In this document: positions 22,787-34,336 of the stretch, piece by piece
How the letters are laid out: every line of letters begins with the position of its first letter
Position numbering within the stretch: position 1 is the stretch's first letter
Assembly: GCA_963921425.1 (NCBI GenBank)
Contig: OY992832.1
Span: 4,650,001 to 4,714,000, forward strand
Reading direction: 5' to 3'
DNA length: 64,000 bases
From: Dryas octopetala
Lineage: Eukaryota; Streptophyta; Magnoliopsida; Rosales; Rosaceae
Notes under the pieces: generated by a model
The model's database searches: none
What the model was told of the DNA's origin: nothing
The model's input: only the letters and a program-made list of their open reading frames with translations
Translations under genes and position numbers: made by a program

Positions 22787-23422
22787 TGTTCGTATGACTA
22801 ACCATCTCGGCATAACGACAAGTCACACAAGGCCTAACACCATGCTGTTTGGGCCTAGACCCAAAAAACTAAGCTCTTCCTGGGCTCCTAGCCCATGACC
22901 TACTGGGCTCCGGCCTCATGGGCTCCGGCCCCCTGGGCCCCGGCCTCTTAAGCTCCGGCCTCCCAAGCTCAAGCCTCCCGGGCCCCCGGCCCGTGTCAAC
23001 TCACTCGGATCCTCGAGACCGGTGCCACGTGGCGCTCCTACAGTGCAAGTCACCACAAAGGACACGTGTCGTCACCGGATTGGTTGACACTCTTCCAAAG
23101 GTACTATAAAAGAGGTACCTTCTTGTCACAAAAGGAGAACGGAAATCATGATTATACTATTCACTCACTCTGCTCTCAGATCTCTCTGAACACTGACTTG
23201 AGCGTCGGAGGAGCTTTGGCCGGCACCACACCGGTGCCCTTCCCGCTCACTTTTGTGTACTTGCGCAGGGTGCTTTGGATATCATTCTCTCTCATTACTC
23301 ACCAGTCGGACCCAGCTACCCGTTCCTGCCCCACTTCGACGTGTCATCCGCTCAGTGGTGGGTCAACGGGCCTACGTGGTTCGACTCGACGTTGACTGCT
23401 CTACCATTTTTGGGCATCAACA
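22787..23422 (+). repeat. Probable 5' LTR of the Gypsy-type element
   Basis: The proposed LTR begins TGTTCGTATG and ends GGCATCAACA, next to the primer binding site. It contains imperfect repeats of GGGCTCCGGCC (22908-22990) and a TATA box. The left border is inferred from the TG end only, as no second LTR is available for comparison. Confidence 0.55.
23105..23111 (+). promoter_or_regulatory. TATA box in the Gypsy LTR
   Basis: TATAAAA lies in the context GGTACTATAAAAGAGGTACC, in the middle of the LTR, as expected for the U3/R border. Confidence 0.6.
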
Positions 23423-23425
23423 GTT

Positions 23426-23443
23426 TGGCGCCGTCTGTGGGAA
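23426..23443 (+). other. Primer binding site of the Gypsy-type element
   Basis: TGGCGCCGTCTGTGGGAA, three bases after the LTR end, is the primer-site string found in many plant Gypsy elements. Confidence 0.75.
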
Positions 23444-23490
23444 ACTTACAACTTTTCCCCATTGAATTCTCTACCCTCAGTGGAGGTGCA

Positions 23491-23582
23491 GAAACCTTCC
23501 GAGCTTCCGAGCTCCCGAGCTTCCGAGCTCCCTAGCTTCCGAGCTCCCTAGCTTCCGAGCTTCCTAGCTTCCGAGCTACCGA
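23491..23582 (+). repeat. Short tandem repeats in the Gypsy leader
   Basis: About six imperfect copies of an 11-16 bp unit around AGCTTCCGAGCTCCCT lie between the primer site and the gag start. They encode nothing obvious. Confidence 0.8.
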
Positions 23583-23590
23583 CCCTCACA

Positions 23591-26479
23591 ATGTCTGACG
23601 GAGGTCCTATCCTCGACCAAGTCGACAACACCCCGCTGGTTGACAAGCGATGTAAGAAGACTGCCGAATCTGATCAGGAAGAGTACATCCAGCGTTTGGA
23701 GGCTCAGCTCCAACGAACCCAGGAACAGCTCGACCTCCAAAAAGGTGCAACACAGCTTTATGAGCGACTCCTCCGTGACAGGGAAGGACATACCACTCCC
23801 CGGAGTGGTGAGAGGAGGAACCCCCATGACAGGGACGAACACACCACTCTCCGGAGTGGTGAGATGAGGGATCCCCCCCGAAGGGACCAAAATGTTCCCC
23901 GCCAATTGGATGTAGGGCAAGGTAGCCATCCGCCCCCAGGTTTCCAAAAGAGACTTATCCACCCGGTCAGCCGGGCTCGATCTGGCGAGCATCCTACCCG
24001 CTCTGAGGAGTTCCACATTTACCGGGACTGTCGTCATCTGCTCGACGACAACCGCTCTCGGCGAGAAGAGCAGCGGACGAACCGGGGCGAATCCAACCCG
24101 CGTCCCCGAGATTTGGAGGAGGAGCAGGGGCGATCCAACCCGCGCCCCCGAGACTTGGAGGAAGAGCAGGCTCCTCGTCCCAAGCGACGACGGGGAGAAG
24201 AGCAGGTCCTCTCGGCCGGGCGCCGCGCAGAAAGTAACACTTACATAAGTGAACAAGTCGCTGACTCCGATAACAGCGGCTCTCTTCCACCAGACTAGCT
24301 CCAGCAACTTCTCATGGACATCAGTGAGCGCCTGAAAAGAGTGGAAGGAGGAAGTCGGGGTGGGCACCCATCTTTAGAAACAAGGGAGCTGCCTGGACCT
24401 TTCACAGCTCGCATCCTGTCCACTCCTCCGGTTGGCGACGTCCGACCTCCCAAGATCACTCCATACACAGGGAAGGAAGACTTATATGACCACCTCATGA
24501 GTTTCAGATCCGCTCTGGAATCTAAAGGTGCTGATGATATTACGAAGTGTCGAATCTTCCCTTCCACCCTCTCTGGCAGTGCAAGGGACTGGTTCTACCA
24601 ACTTCCTCCGGGCTCGGTTGATTGTTTCAACGAGCTCCGAGAGCTCTTTCTAGGCCAGTATATCATCCAGACCAATAGAATCTACACCACGGATGACCTG
24701 ACCCGAGTCCGACAGGGCAGCAGGGAATCCCTTCGGGAGTACATCACTCGATTTCAGCTAGAACAATCCCGGTGTCGCGACTGTGATGAGAAGGTAGCCT
24801 TCGCTGCTTTCAAGGGTGGTCTCCTAGAGGGGGACTTCTTGTTTGAACTCAACCGCCGCAATCCGCGCACCTACAAAGAACTTATGCAAGAGGCCATTGC
24901 CTATGCTACTGCGGAATTCAAAACATATGGGAAGAAGCCGCCCACCATGGATCGCCCAAGTACCGACTAGGCCATCATAGTGCCACCCCAGCCCAAGCCC
25001 TACTCGGGTAATCAGCATGGGGGGTCCGGGAAAAAGTTCAGTAAATTCACCAAGAAGCAATTTGGTGATGGTAGAGGTGGAGGGCAACGAAGGGAGGAAA
25101 CTTATCAGACATCCTACGCCTCCAGGTTCAAAGTCTATACAATTCTCACTGTTACTTATACAGAATTGTATCCTCAGATCAAATACATACTTCCCAAGCT
25201 CCCACCCCGCCCACCACAAACACGGTACCGGGCCAACAAGAACTTCTTTTGCCTTTATCATAATGACCATGGCCATGACACCGAGGCATGCAGAGCCTTT
25301 AAAGAGGCAGTAGAAACTCTGGTACAGGATGGAAAATTGGATGGCTTTATAGACAAGGAGGCCACCGAGAAGGCCAAGGCCGAAGGACAACGACGGGGGC
25401 GGGTCAATACCATCTGTGGGGGCCCGACCCTCGCTGGCAACTCCAACAGGGCTAGGAAGGAATACGCCCGAAGTGCTCAGCAATGCTCCGGCGTTATGGC
25501 TGTAGACCTCCACCGTGGAAAAAAGACTCCTAAGCTCGGGTGGTCGCCCATTTTCTTTGCCGAGGAAGAGGAACGCGATTTGATCTTCCCACACGATGAC
25601 CCCTTGGTCATTGAAGCCACCATAGCTAATTTTGATGTGGCTCGGATCCTTGTCGATTGTGGTAGCTCCGTCAACATCCTCTTCGCCTCCGCCTTCACAA
25701 CTCTTGGGATTGACCAAAAGAGGCTTGACCGGTCGGTCGCTCCTTTACTTAGCTTTTCGGGCGATATGGTCACCCCTCTTGGCGGGATCTACCTTCCACT
25801 CACCCTTGGGAGGTATCCTTCGTCCGCTACCACAACCACTCAGTTTTTGGTGGTCGACTGCCCCACAGCGTACAACGTCATCCTGGGACGACCAGCCCTT
25901 AACCAACTGAAGGTTATGATTTCCACTCACTTGCTTTTGATCAAGTTCCCGACCCCATGTGGCACGGGGGTAGTCAAAGGCAACCAAGTGTCAGCCAGGT
26001 CCTGCTATACGACTTCCGTCAAGAAGAAGAAAGAGGTCATGCCCTCTATGGCTGTTTCTGTCTCCCCTACCTGCCCTACCCCGGACCCTCCCGAAGATCC
26101 TCGTGATTCATCTTTCAGGGCCATCGCCCAACCAGATGACAGTCATGTGGAAGAAGTGCTCATCTCACCTGCCTACCCGGACCGCAAGGTACGGGTCGGA
26201 ACCCAGCTCAGTATTGCCCTCCGAGACGACCTCATCAACTTCCTTCGTGCCAATGCTGAAGTCTTTGCCTGGTCTTATGATGACATGCCTGGGATCTCTC
26301 CGGAGGTGATCTCCCATCGCCTAAGTCTTAATCCACGGCACCGCCCCGTCCGCCAAAAACGCAGGCAGTACAAGCCCGAAATCTATGCTGCTATGAAGGA
26401 AGAAGTCGACAAGTTGAAATTGAAAAACATGAACACAATGATTGAACAAAAGAAATGTAGCAGAATGAAATCTCATTAA
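23591..26479 (+). pseudogene. Gypsy gag-protease-reverse transcriptase frame, broken
   Basis: One reading frame runs through the whole segment but is interrupted by TAG at 24296-24298 and at 24968-24970. The first part has a coiled-coil region (YIQRLEAQLQRTQEQLDL) and duplicated Arg/Glu-rich motifs (SNPRPRDLEEEQ twice). The second part is the retrotransposon Gag domain (SGSARDWFYQLPPGS, LREYITRFQLEQ). The third part has a CLYHNDHGHDTEAC zinc-knuckle-like motif and a retropepsin (ILVDCGSSVNILF, with Cys where Gly or Thr is usual, and VILGRPALNQ). It ends with the reverse transcriptase start (PVRQKRR..EEVDKL). The last 20 codons are flanking DNA. Long open frames on the opposite strand (23576-24367, 24824-25717) are shadows. 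Confidence 0.85.
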
Positions 26480-26647
26480 TTTGATATTTGAAGCAAAATC
26501 TAGAATGTACAAACATTAAAATGAACCACCCACTCCAGTACATCACATTACATGGACAATTAATGAACAATCCGCTAAAAAAAAAAAGGGCAATAGCTCA
26601 TTAATTAGCTCTCCGGGCACTTCATTAATTGGAGTGGTTGTGTTGTG

Positions 26648-26833
26648 TTACACGGATGGGCGATGTTGAGGAGCAAAGATAGAAGCCACGGAATTTGCTA
26701 AGCCCACCACAATCCCCATCTTCACCTGACCCCTCTTCGGAATCGGACGGCCAGGAAACCGCCGCGACGACAAATCTCCGACGCTCATCCTTCCTGATCT
26801 CCGGGCTGTGGCTGTGGTTGTGGGTCCCTCCAT
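26648..26833 (-). CDS. Conserved small protein, 61 aa, paralogue of the gene at 19632
   Basis: A single-exon frame begins MEGPTTTATARRSGRMSVGD. The core RPIPKRGQVKMGIVVGLA followed by NSVASIF (residues 29-53) is the motif shared with the 58-residue protein; N- and C-terminal ends differ. Residues 39-53 are hydrophobic and preceded by a basic flank. A TATA-like element lies about 95-108 bp upstream. The function is unknown to me. The two paralogues have the same orientation, 7 kb apart, with the Gypsy remnant between them, which suggests an old tandem duplication later separated by the insertion. Confidence 0.75.
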   Translation of the reverse strand: MEGPTTTATARRSGRMSVGDLSSRRFPGRPIPKRGQVKMGIVVGLANSVASIFAPQHRPSV

Positions 26834-26927
26834 CTATAAAATTTCTTCTTCTTGCGAGTTGTGAAGTTTCTGATACAAGTGAGTTGGTTTGCAGTTTGCT
26901 CGATGCTCATTATCCACAACCCACAGC

Positions 26928-26941
26928 TATATTATATACTA
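26928..26941 (-). promoter_or_regulatory. TATA box of the 61-aa gene
   Basis: The minus strand reads AGTATATAATATAG here, about 100 bp before the ATG. Confidence 0.45.
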
Positions 26942-29412
26942 CTCAGCTTCTTCATCAATATTGTTGTGTTGACCATATTGCCCATGCTGCCCTTGCGACG
27001 AAACTAGTTGTGCGAGGGTAATCCAGTCATTTCGGTACCTGGTTGTCTAAACAATAATGCTGCTCTCAGGTCTCAAGTCTCAAGTCTCAACCAATCAAGT
27101 ATGGAATGGGCCTATGGGGTCTACAAAATTAAAGTGAGAGAATCAATAATGGTGCTGGCTGCTGCATATACTTCACATGGGTTTTTTTTTTTTTTTTGGG
27201 TCTGAACTTCACGTGGGTTATTAACTTTGTTTTTGCTTAAATGAGTCAGCAATCCACCACACCCACAAACCACCATGTCGCACTGTTTCATTTCTTGTCC
27301 ACTATTTTCACATTACAAATGGACCGAATGGTCAAGCTTTTTATTAAAACATATAATATTATGCAAGTTACATAACATCAGAGCAGATAAGTCATATGTT
27401 TGTCTCACAGTTACACGTATTCTGCAATTTAAAATGAATTGGTTTGAATTGGATACTCTTAAGTCTTAACTTATACAATAACATCACAAATATAGTAATG
27501 AGTGTGATTAATGCTGAAAATGAAATATTTTCTCAAATACATGCACTCAATAACACAATCAACTAAACGAATCTTTTCTCGGACAAAGATAGACTCAGTA
27601 ATCAGTAGTGATGAGACTGCACCACTTTCATTGTGATTATATGGAGCATACAAATCATATGATTATAGCTATTAGTTCTCAGGGTCTCACCCTAGGACAA
27701 ATGAAAATCATAATCTTCACTACTTGTTGAGAAACATTATTGTGAAGTTGAAGTTAACAAGTTTCTTTAGACTCAAATTTCAAGTTCAAGCACTAGGAAG
27801 CAAAACCAATTTTCAACATGAGAAATGGATTGATTGCAACATTCACCCACTAAAGCTTAGAGTTTGCATATTTTTGTCAATAGAAACCCATGGGATATGG
27901 GATAAAACTATATTTGTGTCCCCACATAATATTCATAGAGTTTATTTTTATTGAATATAGAACCTGGGTCAGTCCTGAAATTCACGTAGGAGGTCAAGCC
28001 CAAAGCCTAATACCATATTGGGCTTAGAAGCCCTGTAAGAAAAGTAAATGACCAACCCAGGTTTGGGCTTAGAATGCCAAGTCCTGTACAGTAGTCGTAT
28101 TTGGCGGCTTGAAGGTCAAAATATTGGTGACTAAATCAGTGTGCGGAGTGCAAGTATATATGACTTGTTGAAAGTTGAATCAGACATTGAAGACTGAACA
28201 AACCACAAGGCATCTGTACTATTAACTATTAAGTTAATAACCATTGAATGTTTAATGATTTGTTTAAGAGAATGGTATATCACATGTACGTTTGGATGAG
28301 ATCATACAAACATAAAACGACAAAATCAGACTGCCTCTACATGATAAAATCGCCAACTGCGTCATGCTATTGAAATGCTGAAGTAATTAAGTTCATAAGG
28401 CTGTTGAGTTCAGCTTCAATCCCAAAAGAATCCAAATTAATATAATGTGCAACAAAATGTTTTATGTATCATATTTTTAATAGAGATGAGTTCCATTATA
28501 TATAAAATAATACTATTTAAATTAAATTTAGGAATCAAATTAGAAAGATCAAGTGATGTGTTACTTGGAGAGTAATCTTCATCTCATATAGTCTCATTTC
28601 CTTCTCATTTAATCTTTAAATTTGGTCTAAATAGCATTACTTTTATATATATAAATAATAAAAATTATATTAAATGCGGATATTCGGACACATAGTCAGT
28701 GTTTGAAGACTTAGTCATGGCCAAAAAAAAAAAAGAATTAGTATTGAAAATGTACTGGGTTTGTTACTTGGTAGTGTCTAAACTTTGTTCCTATCCATAC
28801 AATTTGATCATTAGAAATGAAACAAGACTGAAAAGATATGCTCCACTGATCCACTCGCACTGGCTTAATAAGAAATGATGAAGTTGATGATTGCCAGAAA
28901 CATTAATCCACTTGCCTAACAAAAACAGAGTAGAACTGAAGACTAAAAGGGAAACGAGAATGAGAATGCAGTCGCTTAATGTCATCCATCAAACACGAAT
29001 TCCACCACCTCCTCCACATCCTCGTGGCCATGCCAATGTGCGATCTCTCGGTCATATGTCACTCCTGCAGTCCTGCTAGCTACCTAGTGCTAATAAGACC
29101 TCTTTTTTTATTTTTATGAGCTTGCATGCGTCTTGATGAGTTCATAGTGACTCAAACCGATTAAAATGTACATAAGATTAGATATGTTTATATTATTTAT
29201 TTAAAGAATGATATATTTGAATTTACAACCTCTCATTATTGAGAAAAAAAATACCACTAAACTAACAACTGTTAGTTTAATTAGATAGTATAAATTAGAA
29301 GAAAAAATTCCTAGATTGGTAATGTGGCTGGCATAAGGGGGGTTTAATGCGGCACCACCCAACAAAGAGGAATTTGGGTCCTACAAAAGAATTTTTTTCA
29401 TAAATTTTATAA
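26942..29412. other. AT-rich intergenic region
   Basis: No gene is recognised. Three tandem CTCAAGT-like copies occur near 27067-27090. Otherwise only short, compositionally random open frames are present. Confidence 0.5.
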
Positions 29413-30480
29413 GTTTAACTACTGATTTATTACCCAAAACTGTAATGCATTCACATATTGCTATCTGAAAATTTTTTTGTCCCAAATTACCACATGTAAC
29501 TTACATCCGTGTCTCATTTTACCTTATTCCGTTAACAACTTCGTTAAAAATGCTGACATGGCACGCTGGATGTGCGCTACGTGTCATATCTTTGCTTTTA
29601 TTTTTGGATTTTTTTATTTTTCAATTTTTATAAACTTTGAAAATTAATTAAAAATAGCTCCAAAATCAGAAAAATACATGAAAAATTTATACAAATTCAT
29701 CTTGACTAACACTAATTTACTATAGGGTTGAATTACCAATTTTCCCTCTAAAAAATTCCAAAAAAAATTGGAAACTTCAAATTTATTTATAAAAAGTTAA
29801 AATAAATTTCCCTCTATTAAATAAATTATAGAGAAAATTCTAGAATTTTCGTAAACTCTCGGACGAATTTTAAAAAATATTTTGGAAATTACCAAAAGCT
29901 TGTTTTAGATAATTATTTCGAGACTTTACGGAAATTCTAGAATTTTATAGAGAGAAATTTATTTTCCTCTAAGACTGAGAAGTCTTTTGGGTAGCAAATG
30001 TTTACAAGAAAAGTATTGTTAGTTTTTAGAAGACTAACGGTTCATACCTCGTATTTTTTGGAGTTCGAGAGATTATCCTATGAATTTCCAAAGAATTTAG
30101 AGTATTTTAATTTTTTAGAAATAAATTTAGACTTCCCAAATTTTCTTGAAATTTTTAGAGGGAAAATTGGTATTTTGACCCCATAGTAAATTAGTACCAG
30201 TCAAGACGAGTTTGTAGAAATTTTTCGTATATTTTTTTGAATTCAGAGCTATTTTTATTTAATTATCAAAGTTTATAAAAATAGGAAATTAAAAAAAAAA
30301 TATGTGACACATGGCACATATTCAGTGCGCCACGTCAACATTAACGGCCAAGTTAGTATTTTTAACAGAATTGTTGATGGACATAAATGTAAGTTACAGG
30401 TAGTAATTTGTGACAAAAAAATTTTCAGGTGGCAATGTGTGAATGAGTTACAGTTTTAGGTGGTAAATCGGTAATTAAGC
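29413..30480. mobile_element. Large inverted-repeat (foldback/MITE-like) element, 1.07 kb
   Basis: The left arm (29413 to about 29815) pairs with the reverse complement of the right arm (about 30090 to 30480) over about 400 bp, with substitutions but few gaps. Examples present in both arms are TGAAAATTTTTTTGTC, TGTAACTTACAT, AAAATAGCTC and ATACCAATTTTCCCTCTAAA (one base differing). Termini begin GTTTAACTAC and GCTTAATTAC. The central 270 bp is AT-rich and non-coding. No clear target-site duplication was found. Confidence 0.85.
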
Positions 30481-31191
30481 CAATTATATATATATAACTT
30501 TAGACCAAAAAGAAATTATATAACTTTAGACCAAATAAAAAAATTTATATATAACTAAGAGGGCTGGCTCTTGCTATAGGCCGGCCCATCCTACAGAAAG
30601 AAAAATAAAAAAAAGTTGTGTATTTGTTATTCCAGCCCAGCCTCAGGCACTAATTCACCAATCCCCACGGCCCAATCTACCTCATTCATGTAGATTGTAG
30701 ACTGGTTTCAGACTTTCATACTGATTTGGATGACTTCTTTTGTGTTCATTTTATGTTGATATAACTTCTTGTTATAGAATCCTAACACAAACATAACCTC
30801 TCCTGCTAATTTTGCCTAGTTTTCAAAATTAATTAATCATCTCCAAGACTAGTAAACAAAATTGAAAAAAAGAACCCAAAGTTAAATTTAACCAGAATAT
30901 AAAAATCACTTTTATATGGGCAAATATTTGTGAAACTTCCTCTAATTTGCTTCAAGTTGTTCTTGGCTCAATTTTGTCTTTAGCGTCTCAACCGAAAAAA
31001 AAAAAAAGGTTTCTTTAAACAGCATTAACTCTCCCAATTATGATCCCATAAAAGGTATCATTTTCTCCTCCTTTTCCTTTCAGTCTTCCAACGTCACCAA
31101 CCAACCTCACATACTCCAAATCATAGAAAACCACAACTCACACACTCACTCACACACAACACAAACAGATTTTTTTTCATTCATTAATGAT
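30481..31191. other. Spacer and promoter side of the HAL2-like gene
   Basis: AT-rich with no recognised gene. The last 150 bases are CA-rich and likely include the leader of the gene starting at 31192. Confidence 0.45.
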
Positions 31192-34100
31192 ATGCCTTTA
31201 CATTGTTCAAGTGCGGCTATAAAAGTCTCACACAATTCGGGACTTGGGAAATGGCAAAACAAGCACAACTTCATACCCAACCTTAAAAACCACCACAACA
31301 TGCCACTGAACATTAATGGTTGCTTGTCTAAGCTCAACCAAGGCCACTCTTCCTCAGTAATGGAGGACCAGAAAAGGCTGCTGAGTCTCTCATCCCCAGG
31401 ACCAGTGAAGTACTCCCAAGAATTGGATGTGGCTGTCAGAGCTGTGCAACTGGCTTGCTCTCTCTGCCAGAGAGTTCAAGACAGTCTGATTTCTAAGAGC
31501 AGCGATGAGGTCCACTCCAAAGATGACAATTCCCCTGTCACTGTTGCAGGTCAGTCAATCTGTGACTCTTTCTTGTTTCTTACTCATACCCTTTTTTCTG
31601 AACTGGGTCATTGCAAATAGTGTTGATTTTGGTTCTTTGTGGGTTGATTGAGATTCGTATAGTGCAGGCACAGAGGTTCTCTGTTGCTTTAAATTGTTTG
31701 CAAACTCTGTTTAAATATTTTTTTCTAGCTTATTTTTGGGTATTTACATATTATTAAATGGAAGAGAAATTTGGCCCCATCTATAAACTATTTGATATTT
31801 GTTTCAGAGAATCGACTAATTATTATGTAATACCATGAGACATTATTGGGGTGTAACTGTTGAAGCGCTTGATTTTCTGGGTTTTGGAAAATATAGGCTT
31901 GAAGAAGTTATTCTTTAATGAGTAATAGTACTGTATAACTTATGCAAATTGACCTGTGATGTGACGTATTACTCTGAATTTTTAAAGTTGAAAGAGATCA
32001 TGGGCAGAATGTTATTTCCTTTTTAGTAGCAAGTTGGAAGTTTTTCTTCCTTTTTTTTTTTTTTTCCAAAAGGGTTGCAAGTTGGAAGTTGAAAGTGCTT
32101 TTAAAATTGTATAGAAAACATTATAGTGGTTGCTAATGGGAATTGGGAAGTAATCTGCTATATAAGCAGTAATACTTGTAATCCCAAATAAAAATATGAA
32201 CTTGGGCAGCTGTTTGGTGGTTTACTAGTGGCCACTTTTGATATGCTAATAAAATAAAATGGTGCTTGTCCTAGTCACCTAGAGTATTTAAAAGATGCCT
32301 CCTTTGTGCACTTGAGCAGTGGTTTTAGTCATTTTTATTATAAGCCATCTTCATCCATTAACTTGTAGAATGTATGATAAAATGTTGAACCAAGGCACAC
32401 AACTTATATCAGAACCCGCAAAGGACATGATATCTTAGTCCCCATGCTATGTACTTCTTGAATTGCCATGTATCATTACACACAGACTACATTAGGTGCC
32501 GCCTTTTAGAGTGCAGAATCACAAGAAGGCACAATTTGCTTTTTAGACCAAGCATAGTTGCAACTTAAGTCCTTATCTGACAGTCTATGCCAGCATCGCT
32601 ACGTCTTTCTACCTTCCAAAAGAATCTTTCTATTGCCTCTTAAAAAGTTGCTGGAGGTATACCAGTTTATGGTTCTGAGAATTTCTCTATAGAATAACTT
32701 ACAATACAGTATTTACCCTGTTAATATATTGAATTTTTAACTTGTTATATTAATGAATGGTCAATCTGGACATGAGAAACCTGCTACAAAGAATAAGTGA
32801 ACGGCTATTGCTTATTAATGAATGTCAATCTAGTATTTACCCTTTTTAAAGTCTATTGCTTCAAAATTATATTTTCAACGGTAAGGAATCTTGGAGCTGG
32901 AATTTCCAATTTTTTGTGCAATTTGTTGGTCAATCTTCAATGAGTCAAGCTATGAATCTAGTTTAATAGATATCCTCTCTGATCTTTTGATGCATTCTGG
33001 ATTGTCTTATTCTCTTGATCATACCATGTATTCAGATTGGAGCGTCCAAGCAACTGTGAGCTGGATACTGTCGGAGTCTTTTGGGAGCAGCAATGTGTCC
33101 ATTGTTGCTGAAGAAGATATTCGAAATCTGTCCAAGGCTAAGGCAGTTGGAGTATTAGAAGCTGTAGTGAAAACTGTGAATGAATGTCTAGCTGAAGCAC
33201 CTCGTTTTGGACTTGAAGGTCCGAAAATGGCCCTTGGGAATACAGAGGTTCTTGAAGCCATCAGTAGATGTAACTCAAGTGGAGGTCCTACTGGGAGATT
33301 TTGGGCACTTGACCCTGTTGATGGCACATTGGGTTTTGTACGTGGGGATCAATATGCTATAGCTCTGGCGCTAATAGAGGATGGTGAAGTTGTGCTTGGA
33401 GTTCTTGGGTGTCCTAATTACCCAATGAGAAAGGAATGGCTGAATTATCATCACCGGTATCATAGAATTATATCTAAGTTGACTCCACCAACATCAGAAT
33501 CATGGGACAAAGGTTGTGTGATTTATGCTAGAAGAGGTAGTGGCGAGGCTTGGATGCAACCACTGCTCCATGTAAATAAGAAGTTAGTGTGGCCAAACTC
33601 TGCAAAACCTGTCCGAGTGTCCTCCATAGATAATCCATCATTGGCAACCTTTTGTGAACCAGTTGAGAAGGCAAATTCAAGCCATTCCTTCACAGCAGGA
33701 CTAGCTCACAGCGTTGGGCTTAGGTACATATACTTTGAGTTCTATTCTCTTTGCCATACATGTTACAGTCTATTAATCTCATTTTGAACATCAAATGAGT
33801 TAACTCTCATTAACTATACTGACATATATTCTTCCACTCTTTAACTATAGTTACAGGTCTCCTATACATTCTGTTTTGTGAATCAACAAATCAGTATTAA
33901 GCTAAGTCCTATTTAACATGATTAAAGATGTCAAAAAAATTAGGGTTATGAGAAAAAGAGAGGTATAGTAGATATGTGATAAATTGCACAATGTCCAGAG
34001 TAAGAGAGCTCATGATCATCTTTTAACTGCAGGAACCAGCCATTACGAGTATACAGCATGGTGAAATATGCAGCCATAGCTCGCGGGGATGCGGAGATTT

Positions 34101-34336
34101 TTATGAAGTTTGCAAGGGCTGGCTACAAGGAGAAGATATGGGACCATGCGGCCGGTGTTATTATCATACAAGAGGCTGGTGGTGTGGTTACAGATGCTGG
34201 AGGGCGTCCATTGGACTTTTCAAAGGGCATATACTTAGAAGGTCTTGATAGAGGTGTAATTGCCAGTGCTGGAGCCAACCTACATGACAAGATCATCAGG
34301 GCTGTTGATGCTAGCTGGGACTCCTCTAGTCTATGA
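31192..34336 (+). CDS. PAP-specific phosphatase, HAL2-like (3'(2'),5'-bisphosphate nucleotidase), 449 aa
   Basis: Three exons: 31192-31549, 33036-33723, 34033-34336, joining in frame. The protein belongs to the lithium-sensitive inositol-phosphatase superfamily. The metal-binding signatures are [23 protein letters not shown] and [15 protein letters not shown] near the C-terminus. It removes the 3' phosphate of PAP, a by-product of sulfation, and so protects sulfotransferases and RNA-degrading enzymes. Similarity is highest, from memory, to Arabidopsis AHL. The N-terminal 56 residues before MEDQKRLL are Ser/His/Asn-rich and may be a plastid transit peptide or untranslated; the choice between the ATG at 31192 and the internal one at 31360 is open. 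Intron 1 is nearly 1.5 kb. Confidence 0.92.

Larger units (their letters stand above)
22787..26416 (+). mobile_element. Truncated Gypsy-type LTR retrotransposon
   Basis: The order is 5' LTR, primer binding site, gag, protease and the very start of the reverse transcriptase. The sequence then stops matching an element at about 26416 and passes into the 3' flank of the small gene at 26648. No 3' LTR, RNase H or integrase is present. Its GC-rich composition contrasts sharply with the surrounding AT-rich spacer. Confidence 0.85.

Noticed and set aside
23490..23582. Short regularly spaced repeats that could suggest a CRISPR array
   Set aside because: The repeats are direct, contiguous and without spacers, and lie in the leader of a plant retrotransposon.
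23576..24367. 263-residue minus-strand frame
   Set aside because: It is antisense to Gypsy gag, in a GC-rich region where opposite frames stay open by chance; no domain is recognisable.
24824..25717. 297-residue minus-strand frame
   Set aside because: It is antisense to the Gypsy Gag end and protease; it shows no family motif.
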